From assembly GCF_003951315.1 (NCBI RefSeq), contig NZ_QLJH01000037.1:1-30213 (forward strand): a stretch of DNA of 30,213 nt, written 5' to 3'. Below are positions 18,593-24,076 of the stretch, in pieces. Both the position numbers and the translations under genes were made by a program. The DNA is from Sphingomonas sp. S-NIH.Pt15_0812 (lineage in GTDB: Bacteria > Pseudomonadota > Alphaproteobacteria > Sphingomonadales > Sphingomonadaceae). Below the pieces are notes generated by a model. That model had not been told where the DNA came from. It worked only from the letters and a program-made list of their open reading frames with translations, and made no database searches. Each line of letters starts with the position of its first letter. The stretch's first letter is position 1.

Positions 18593-19003
18593 ATGCCGCT
18601 TCCTTATCACCCGCGACCGGGCACGATCGTCATCTGTGACTACACGACTGGTTTTCGAGCTCCTGAGATGATCAAGCGGCGGCTCGCGGTCACGATCTCA
18701 CCCAAGCTGAAGCGTCGCGACGCTCTCGTGACCGTCGTACCTTTATCGATGTCCGCCCCTGCCCCTGTCGAGCCATGGCATGTCGAGGTGCCTAACGACG
18801 TGCCAGATCCATGGGGGCCAAGCCCGCGCTGGGCAAAATGCGACATGATCGCCACAGTGGGCTACGCGCGGCTGAATCCGCCACACAGCAAGCATCATGT
18901 AACCGGCGTTCGGCAATACCATCAGATTGAGCTCGATAAGGCTCAGGTTGAACAACTGCGCAGGGCCGTCTCGGCTGCAATTGGGATCGTCATTGAACCT
19001 TAA
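18593..19003 (+). CDS. PemK/MazF-family toxin-like protein, without adjacent antitoxin gene
   Basis: A 136-residue protein of the PemK/MazF fold, a family of sequence-specific mRNA endoribonucleases of type II toxin-antitoxin systems. The fold signature is clear: PGTIVICDY (residues 9-17), the KRR-LAVTISP strand containing the conserved basic residue (28-37) and VVPLSMSAP (48-56), then WAKCDMIATV (80-89). Length is usual. No antitoxin-like ORF precedes it; the 269 bp upstream hold only a dispersed repeat. Instead a structured RNA with its own terminator begins 22 bp after the stop codon. The ATG at 18593 lacks a strong Shine-Dalgarno, consistent with low expression. Orphan members of this branch are common in alphaproteobacteria, so a housekeeping RNase role is as possible as a toxin role. 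Confidence 0.85.
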   Translation: MPLPYHPRPGTIVICDYTTGFRAPEMIKRRLAVTISPKLKRRDALVTVVPLSMSAPAPVEPWHVEVPNDVPDPWGPSPRWAKCDMIATVGYARLNPPHSKHHVTGVRQYHQIELDKAQVEQLRRAVSAAIGIVIEP

Positions 19004-19021
19004 GCCGCGTTGGCTTATATG
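18993..19021 (+). promoter_or_regulatory. Candidate promoter for the structured RNA downstream of the pemK-type gene
   Basis: TTGAAC (18993-18998) and TATATG (19016-19021) are 17 bp apart, each matching four of six sigma-70 consensus bases. They overlap the 3' end of the toxin gene. Initiation about 6-7 nt downstream would fall on the GGG at 19026-19028, exactly the first bases of the RNA's closing stem. Matches are moderate; the agreement between promoter geometry and stem start is the main support. Confidence 0.45.
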
Positions 19022-19025
19022 AGAC

Positions 19026-19147
19026 GGGTTCCTGCGCTGCCCGGCTTGCTGGGCATCAGGCTTAAGTCCGGAGTGATCCGGCAGGACCCTCGGCGATGCA
19101 AGCTAGGGGTTCGATAGACCCCAGCCGGTTCGCCGGTTGGGGTTTTT
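19026..19147 (+). ncRNA. Candidate small structured RNA next to pemK-type gene (about 122 nt)
   Basis: A compact fold can be drawn by eye. The closing stem pairs GGGTTCCTGC (19026-19035) with GCAGGACCC (19081-19089), leaving one bulged T. Inside are two hairpins: 19038-19055 with a 7-bp stem and CUUG tetraloop, and 19068-19081 with a CCGGA/UCCGG stem and GUGA (GNRA) tetraloop. Together they make a three-way junction. A linker follows, then a strong UUCG-capped terminator with a T tract at 19119-19147. A plausible promoter ends just before the first stem. It is not a recognisable tRNA, tmRNA, SRP RNA or 6S RNA. Position suggests a partner or regulator of the adjacent toxin gene, or an sRNA formed from the mRNA 3' UTR. 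Confidence 0.65.
19119..19147 (+). terminator. Strong intrinsic terminator of the toxin/sRNA transcript
   Basis: A 10-bp stem (CCCCAGCCGG with CCGGTTGGGG, one G-U pair) capped by a UUCG tetraloop and followed by TTTTT. It is the best intrinsic terminator in the window. Bases 19118-19122 (ACCCC) can alternatively pair with GGGGT at 19106-19110, which would disrupt the terminator stem. Confidence 0.88.
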
Positions 19148-19206
19148 CGTTGGTGCCTTCGCGGTGTTCCGTAGGCACAAGCGTGTCTCAGCAAATCAGA
19201 TGGTTA

Positions 19207-19267
19207 GACCCAGAAACGGCCATTCCCGGCACCCCTGATCGCTTCCGAACTTCAGACGTTTGTTAAG
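19207..19267 (+). repeat. Dispersed 61-nt intergenic repeat, copy 8
   Basis: GACCCAGAAACGGCCATTCC at the 5' end, AACTTCAGACGTTTGTTAAG at the 3' end. Lies between the terminator of the small RNA and the end of the PepSY gene. Confidence 0.75.
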
Positions 19268-19331
19268 AAATGCAATGACGGCTCCCGACCGCCTGCTGAG
19301 GTAAGCAGAAGACAACATCAGCAATCAGTCG

Positions 19332-20744
19332 TCACGCTGTTGCTCGTCGGCCCAACTTCCGAAAGCCCACCCATACCCCCGTGACTGACAAAGCGAGTCC
19401 GACGATAGACAGCAGCCAGATGACGACATCTCGCAGCGGCTGATGCTCGATCAGCCACAGCCAATTCCACGTGTGCAGGAAGTCGAACACCCATCGGTAC
19501 AGACGGCGTGCACGATCCTGCCGTTCGATGAGTTCACCCGTCACTGGATCGATATAGAGCCAGGTTCGTGCTGGATCGTCAAAGCGCAGTCGCAGGATCG
19601 GCAGCATCTGCCCGCTCGCCCAATAATTATCGGGCTGGCTCAGCCGATCGATCTTCCAAGGCTGACCATCCGCCACCAGCGTGCGCGCAGCTCCAGCGAT
19701 AATGGGGCTCGCTTCGGTCGCTGGCCGCAGCACTATGGCATCGAGGTACCGAGGATGATCCGATGCTCGGTCAATCGTCAGCCTTGGCAGGCCGGCATCG
19801 CCGGTCAATTCGACGGTTCGAGCGCCTTTCGCAACAACCGCCAGCTGGCTGACTGGAGGAAGGTTTTTGATAAGCCCGAGCGATTGATAGCGGTGTAGCG
19901 CCGGAGCTGGCGTGGCCGTCCCGGCAAACAAGCGGCCGGGATCAACCGACAGCCAGCCACTGACGATCCAGGTCAGAAGGGAAAGCCCGCCTACAAGGCC
20001 ACTGACATGGTGCCAGAGCATCCAGCCGCGATAAGGACTGACGCGTGCATCCTTGTAGCGTCGGCGGCCTGGCCGCACGCGCAGGATGCCAATCCAGATG
20101 CCGGTCAGAGCGACCGCGATATAAGGCCCGGACACCCACAGCACTACCTGCCGCCACGCCGCGTTATCCTGGCGAAGGATGGTCGGATAGAGCCAGTGCG
20201 GCACCGAACCCAACCAGTTCCAGAACCGCTCCGACCTGGTCGTCCGCTGAACTGCAAGGCCGGTACTGGACGACACATAGATGTCCGTCTCATCCGCATC
20301 GTTCAGCCTGACCCTCCACAATGGGCGATGCCGATCGAACCCGCCGGCGACCGTCCACTGGTCCCGCGACAGTCGTTCGGCTGTACCTAGGGGCAGGCCG
20401 GCGAAGCGCGACGCCACACGCCGAGCATAGACGCCGTCCACCAACGGCAGCACGGCGCCCTTACGGGCCGGAATGGTGTCGACCACGCCATCATCATGCT
20501 CGATCCGCCAGACAGGCTCGGCATCGCGCATCTCGAGCAGCAACCGGGCCTGACCAGCCTCCACTGGTGCCGGCACATCAACCTTCGTCCAATCGATGGG
20601 TGACGCCCCCACCAGACGCGCAGCCGGCGTCAGCCTGGGATACGGCACGTAAAGCATGACAAGCCCGGAGGCGAACCACATCGCAAAGAGCAGGCATGAC
20701 GCGATCCCCACCCAGCGATGGGTGAGGAAAAGCCAACGCAGCAT
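19332..20744 (-). CDS. PepSY-associated TM helix protein, putative reductase partner of the cobalamin-regulated receptor
   Basis: A 470-residue inner-membrane protein with four or more membrane segments: residues 1-33, about 197-222, about 238-265 and about 436-462. Histidines lie at or near the helix ends (H9, H183, H245-H246, H424, H434), the usual PepSY_TM pattern thought to bind heme and reduce a metal chelate delivered to the periplasm. Its stop-side neighbour on the same strand is the TonB receptor, whose stop is 40 bp upstream of the ATG at 20744, so they are co-transcribed and probably both under the cobalamin riboswitch. A GTG at 20783 almost abutting the receptor stop is an alternative start. 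Whether it reduces ferric siderophore or the cobalt of a corrinoid is unknown. Confidence 0.85.
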   Translation of the reverse strand: MLRWLFLTHRWVGIASCLLFAMWFASGLVMLYVPYPRLTPAARLVGASPIDWTKVDVPAPVEAGQARLLLEMRDAEPVWRIEHDDGVVDTIPARKGAVLPLVDGVYARRVASRFAGLPLGTAERLSRDQWTVAGGFDRHRPLWRVRLNDADETDIYVSSSTGLAVQRTTRSERFWNWLGSVPHWLYPTILRQDNAAWRQVVLWVSGPYIAVALTGIWIGILRVRPGRRRYKDARVSPYRGWMLWHHVSGLVGGLSLLTWIVSGWLSVDPGRLFAGTATPAPALHRYQSLGLIKNLPPVSQLAVVAKGARTVELTGDAGLPRLTIDRASDHPRYLDAIVLRPATEASPIIAGAARTLVADGQPWKIDRLSQPDNYWASGQMLPILRLRFDDPARTWLYIDPVTGELIERQDRARRLYRWVFDFLHTWNWLWLIEHQPLRDVVIWLLSIVGLALSVTGVWVGFRKLGRRATA

Positions 20745-20784
20745 GGCTCGTCGAGCCGCCCGCCTGACAGGAGAAGGCGCCACC

Positions 20785-22932
20785 TTAAAAGGCAGCGCGA
20801 AGCGCGACGTCGATCGAACGTGGACGGCCAAGGATCCACTGTTCGTCGCCATAGCTGGTGATCGCATAGGCCTTGTCAAACAGATTATAGCCGCGCAGAT
20901 CGACCGCGACATGGTCCGTCAACGCATAGGAGAGCGTCGCATCCACCGTCGCATAGCCGGGGATACGGAAGCGATTGGCATTGTCGGAGAACCGCCGGCC
21001 GACATAGCGCAGACCGGCTCGAGCCTGGAGGCGGCGAGACGCATCCCAGCGCAGCCAGAGGTTTGCCATTGTCTCCGCGATACCCGGCGGGGTCTTGCCA
21101 TCAAAGCTGGTACCGCCTGAGAGGAAGTCATCGAAGCGCGCATCAAGCACCGACCCATTAGCATCTATCCCAAAGCCTTGCGAAAGGTCGAGCGTCACCG
21201 CCGCTTCGATCCCCTTCGCGGAGCGCTGTCCCACCTGCTCTACAGGGCTGGACAGCGTCCGCTGTGCCAACAGCCCCTTCTTCACAATGCGATAGCCCGC
21301 GAGCGTGGCGGTTCCGCGACCATCCAGGAACACAGCCTTTACCCCGGCCTCGAGTTGATCGCCGCGTGCGTTACTGAAGGCTACCTGACCAGTGGTGGCG
21401 GTGGTTAGCGTGCCGAGGGGATCGACGCCCGTGGCGTATTGCGCATAGAGCGACAGGGTCGTCAGGGGCTGCCAGACGGCTCCAAGCCGCCAGGTGGTAT
21501 TGTGGAACGTGCGATCGAACGCGAAGGTGTCGGCTCGGCCGGCGTCCGAATAGGAGATCGCCCAGCGGCGGACGCGATCCTCCTCGTAGCGCAGGCCTCC
21601 CACCACCGACAGACCGCCGCCCAGCGTGATCCGATCCTCGGCAAAGATGGCGTATTCATTGGTACGCGTCCTGTACCGCGGCGCGATCCCTTGTGTGTCG
21701 AGGAAAAGGCCTGGGTCGAAAACGAATGGGTCGACACTGTTGCCCTGCGGATCGGAGCCGAAGTTGTTCTCGTGCGTGAACTTCACCAGATTGGCGTCGA
21801 ACCCCAGCACCAACGCGTTACCGATTTCGCCGGCGATCGGGGTTTTCAGCGTTACGCTGCCCTGATCACCCCATTGGGTCTGATCGTGCCGGATGCCGTA
21901 ATTGTCACTGCGGCTAATCGTGCCTGCCCCTGCTCCAGTGGGCGGAGACCAGGCGTAGCTCTCGAGATTGCGCCAGAAGCGGTCGCTGGTCAGCCGATAG
22001 GCAATGTTGGAGAAGGTCAGCCACTCACTCGCCTTCCAGTCGATCTGCAGCGTGCCACGATTGTCGAGGAAGCGTAGCCGCGCATCGGCGACATTGTAGT
22101 TCACCTCACGGTTACGCTCGTCCAGCCGCCCGTTGATCAGTGGTGTGCCGAAATAGGCCATGGGACGCTGATCGCCGTGATCGCCGCGCAACGTGACAGC
22201 AAGCGTTGGCGCAGGCATCCAGAGCAGCGTGCCGGACAGCGCGAGACTGCGCGAGCTGCCGCGATCGACATAGCCATCCGAGCGGCGCCAGCTGCCATCG
22301 ACGCGGTAGGCGAATGTTTCCCCGGTCGGCCCACCAACGCCGACTGCCGCGCGGACGCTGTCCTGTGCGCCGTAGCCGACCTCCCCTTCGACTTCGGTGC
22401 GCGTGGTGTTCGGCTTGCGCATTACGACGTTCACCGCCCCGCCCAACGCACCTTGCCCGTAAAGGACGGACGCCGGACCGCTCAGCACGTCGATCCGCTC
22501 AACCATCCAAGGGTCAGTGGGAAAGGTGATCGTGCCGGCTGCGGGGAACAGACGAACGCCGTCGATCAGCTGCAGGACCGATCCCTGGCCTGAGAAGCCG
22601 CGGGCGGCGAGCGCGGTGCCCCCGTTACCGAGATTGGCAACGCTGGTGATGCCGGGCGCGCGGGTCTGCGCCTCGACGATCGACTGATCGCCGCGTGCGC
22701 GGATCGTATCGCCATCGATCGTGGTGATGCTGGCCGGCGTCTCGAGCGGCGTGAGGTTCAGCCGGCTGCCAGTGGCGTTGGGAACATCAAGGCTGGTTTT
22801 CTCCTTCTCGCCGACGACAAGGATGGTGGAGCTGTCGATACGCTGCGGATCTGCAGCTTGTGCTGCGGCAGGTGCGGCAATGATGGTGAGCAACGTTCCG
22901 GGTAGTATGTGGGAAATAGAAAGACGTGACAT
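20785..22932 (-). CDS. TonB-dependent receptor under cobalamin riboswitch control
   Basis: A 715-residue outer-membrane receptor that uses TonB energy for active uptake. The signal peptide is at residues 1-26 (cleavage near AQA), with a TonB-box-like STILVVG (35-41). The plug domain carries TPASITTIDGDTI, RGFSGQG and IDVLSGPASVLYGQGALGG. A 22-strand barrel follows, ending DVALRAAF with terminal Phe. The plug and barrel look more like the siderophore (FhuA/FhuE-type) receptors than E. coli BtuB, yet the leader contains a cobalamin riboswitch, so the cargo is probably a corrinoid. ATG 22932 has AAGGA 7 nt upstream; a longer frame to 22992 is not used because that stretch belongs to the riboswitch leader. 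It is followed by a PepSY gene. Confidence 0.92.
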   Translation of the reverse strand: MSRLSISHILPGTLLTIIAAPAAAQAADPQRIDSSTILVVGEKEKTSLDVPNATGSRLNLTPLETPASITTIDGDTIRARGDQSIVEAQTRAPGITSVANLGNGGTALAARGFSGQGSVLQLIDGVRLFPAAGTITFPTDPWMVERIDVLSGPASVLYGQGALGGAVNVVMRKPNTTRTEVEGEVGYGAQDSVRAAVGVGGPTGETFAYRVDGSWRRSDGYVDRGSSRSLALSGTLLWMPAPTLAVTLRGDHGDQRPMAYFGTPLINGRLDERNREVNYNVADARLRFLDNRGTLQIDWKASEWLTFSNIAYRLTSDRFWRNLESYAWSPPTGAGAGTISRSDNYGIRHDQTQWGDQGSVTLKTPIAGEIGNALVLGFDANLVKFTHENNFGSDPQGNSVDPFVFDPGLFLDTQGIAPRYRTRTNEYAIFAEDRITLGGGLSVVGGLRYEEDRVRRWAISYSDAGRADTFAFDRTFHNTTWRLGAVWQPLTTLSLYAQYATGVDPLGTLTTATTGQVAFSNARGDQLEAGVKAVFLDGRGTATLAGYRIVKKGLLAQRTLSSPVEQVGQRSAKGIEAAVTLDLSQGFGIDANGSVLDARFDDFLSGGTSFDGKTPPGIAETMANLWLRWDASRRLQARAGLRYVGRRFSDNANRFRIPGYATVDATLSYALTDHVAVDLRGYNLFDKAYAITSYGDEQWILGRPRSIDVALRAAF

Positions 22933-22965
22933 GCCTGTATCCTTCCGGCGTCTGACGCACACCGG
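22933..22965 (-). promoter_or_regulatory. Putative riboswitch expression platform at the receptor ribosome binding site
   Basis: Just 5' of the Shine-Dalgarno AAGGA, the transcript contains CAGACGCCGG (22954-22945). This is perfectly complementary to CCGGCGTCTG (23128-23119) at the riboswitch 3' boundary, and three more pairs (CCU with the AGG of the ribosome site) can form after one mismatch. The same bases can instead form a local 7-bp hairpin (22965-22959 with 22951-22945) that leaves the ribosome site free. Two mutually exclusive folds imply translational control. Confidence 0.5.
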
Positions 22966-23120
22966 CCAGGGCCTTCCGCACACGCGCGGCAACGGTCATG
23001 CCCACCGGACGCCTCCGGCAGCGAACACGCCCATCCATGCGGCCCCCGCCGCACTGTTGGCGTCGCTCGTCGGATAGACACCGTGCCTCGGCCATCCCCT
23101 GGACCAGGCAAGAGCGACCA

Positions 23121-23316
23121 GACGCCGGCAGGTCTCCTGGCTCACGGGTCGTCACTCAGCGCGCAGCCTTCCCAGGTTACCCCAGTGGCTTGCCGGATCT
23201 AAAAAGTCCGACAGGTGCGCGCCTCGCTCGCCGCTTACAGTTGCAGGGACAGCCCCGGATTTCGGCGATCGTTCGCCGTTACCGGATTCCCTTTTAATCC
23301 CCCTCTCGGGAGAACC
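23121..23316 (-). ncRNA. Cobalamin (B12) riboswitch
   Basis: Reading the minus strand, the conserved core appears in the correct order: AAAAGGGAATCCGGT, GCTGTCCCTGCAACTGTAAG, the B12 box in AAGCCACTGG (near 23181-23192), CTGGGAAGG, GACGACCCGTGAGCCAGG and the closing AGACCTGCCGGC. GGTTCTCC at the 5' end can pair with GGAGACC near the 3' end. It binds adenosylcobalamin or related corrinoids and lowers expression of downstream uptake genes. It lies 188 nt upstream of the TonB receptor start. No U-tract terminator is seen in the leader, so translational control is more likely than attenuation. Confidence 0.95.
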
Positions 23317-23327
23317 GTCGCGATCAT

Positions 23328-23347
23328 GGCGTAGCCGAAGCTACGCC
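23328..23347 (-). other. Perfect UUCG-capped hairpin just 5' of the riboswitch
   Basis: An 8-bp perfect inverted repeat, GGCGTAGC and GCTACGCC, separated by 4 nt. On the minus strand the loop is UUCG closed by C-G, an exceptionally stable tetraloop. It sits 12 nt upstream of the riboswitch 5' end. There is no U tract on either strand, so it is not a terminator. It could be a 5'-protective stem of the leader or a protein-binding palindrome. Confidence 0.55.
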
Positions 23348-23472
23348 GGAGCCGGTGATATGGCGGGAGGCGCGCCAGCACAAGCGCGTCTCGTGTGGTG
23401 CCCGGATCGCGGATCTCATCTAGCTACACCTTGCGAACTTGCATCAAGGTCGCTGACGCGCGATGCAGCGTG

Positions 23473-23646
23473 ATGACTGACGAGCAGCTCGCATTGATCA
23501 CCAGCGTTCTACGCCGGGCACCAGAATGGGTCCGGAACGATCTTCTGGCCAAAGATCCTGCGGGGCGACAACGTGCGGAGGAAGCTCTGGCTGCGATGAT
23601 AGCAGCAGCCCTCAGCCGTAATGCTGAGGCAGGTAGGTTGTCTTAG
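23473..23646 (+). CDS. Small DUF6771-like protein
   Basis: A 57-residue soluble, helical, charged protein: MTDEQLALITSVLRRAPEWV at the N-terminus, then RNDLLAKDPAGRQRAEEALAAMIAAAL. The pattern (R-A-P-x-W-x-R-x-D-L-x-x-K-D, then RAEEALAAMIAA) matches the short DUF6771 proteins scattered through sphingomonad genomes, of unknown function. No ribosome binding site is evident; upstream in-frame extension to 23395 is possible but lacks family similarity. It is divergent from the riboswitch-receptor unit and 430 bp before the siderophore receptor, with a dispersed repeat immediately downstream of its stop. Confidence 0.7.
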   Translation: MTDEQLALITSVLRRAPEWVRNDLLAKDPAGRQRAEEALAAMIAAALSRNAEAGRLS

Positions 23647-23660
23647 GTATGAGGTATTGA

Positions 23661-23775
23661 GTCCCAGAAACGGTCATTCCGGACGCCCTACCCGCGTCTC
23701 AGCTTCTGCCATTTGTTCATCTCGCAATAGGGAGCATGCTCAGCCGAGCCGGCTGACCGGGTGTCTAGCATTGGG
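23661..23775 (+). repeat. Dispersed intergenic repeat, copy 9 (long form)
   Basis: The 61-nt core is 23661-23721 (CCCAGAAACGGTCATTCC ... CTTCTGCCATTTGTTCATC). Homology to copy 10 continues for about 54 nt beyond the core, through CTCGCAATAGG, GCATGCTCAGCC and GCCGGCTGACCGGGTGTC, including a small conserved hairpin (CAGCC / GGCTG). Confidence 0.85.
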
Positions 23776-24012
23776 AGGAAAGCGGACCTTTCGCTTCGAA
23801 GGTACACTTTCTCAGGCCGCGTCCACCGGATGGCTCTGATCGGACAGCGACGATGCCTCGAAATCCAGAAAGACCTTCATGCCTCCGATCTGGCTCATGC
23901 CACGGCATCCGCCAAGCGCCAATCGTATGAACCAGCCTACCGGATGGGCCATGCATACGCTCAGCCTGCCCCCGACCGCCCCCCTGAGCACCAAAATGAC
24001 GTTTCTGTCATA
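23776..24012. other. Non-coding stretch upstream of the siderophore operon
   Basis: No gene, repeat or clear signal was recognised in these 237 bp beyond short ORFs without coding character. The promoter region proper follows at 24013 onward. Confidence 0.4.
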
Positions 24013-24040
24013 TTGCTAGTGACTTGCAATTGCTTATCTG
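24013..24040 (+). promoter_or_regulatory. Candidate promoter of the siderophore uptake operon
   Basis: TTGCTA (24013-24018) and TATCTG (24035-24040) are 16 bp apart. The spacer contains a perfect GCAATTGC palindrome (24026-24033) in an AT-rich stretch, where an iron-responsive repressor such as Fur would be expected. Similarity to known Fur boxes is only partial, so this is a positional inference. Confidence 0.3.
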
Positions 24041-24076
24041 TTAGTAAGCCCACAAGATCAAAGGGGAAAACAGACA

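Noticed and set aside
19101..19122. T-arm-like GGGGTTCGATAGACCCC suggesting a tRNA
   Set aside because: No acceptor stem, D-arm or anticodon arm can be built around it, and its 3' side belongs to the terminator stem.
22787..23155. Minus-strand ORF between riboswitch and receptor as a leader peptide
   Set aside because: It runs through the receptor start in another frame, lacks a ribosome site and overlaps the riboswitch end; the RNA structure explains the region better.
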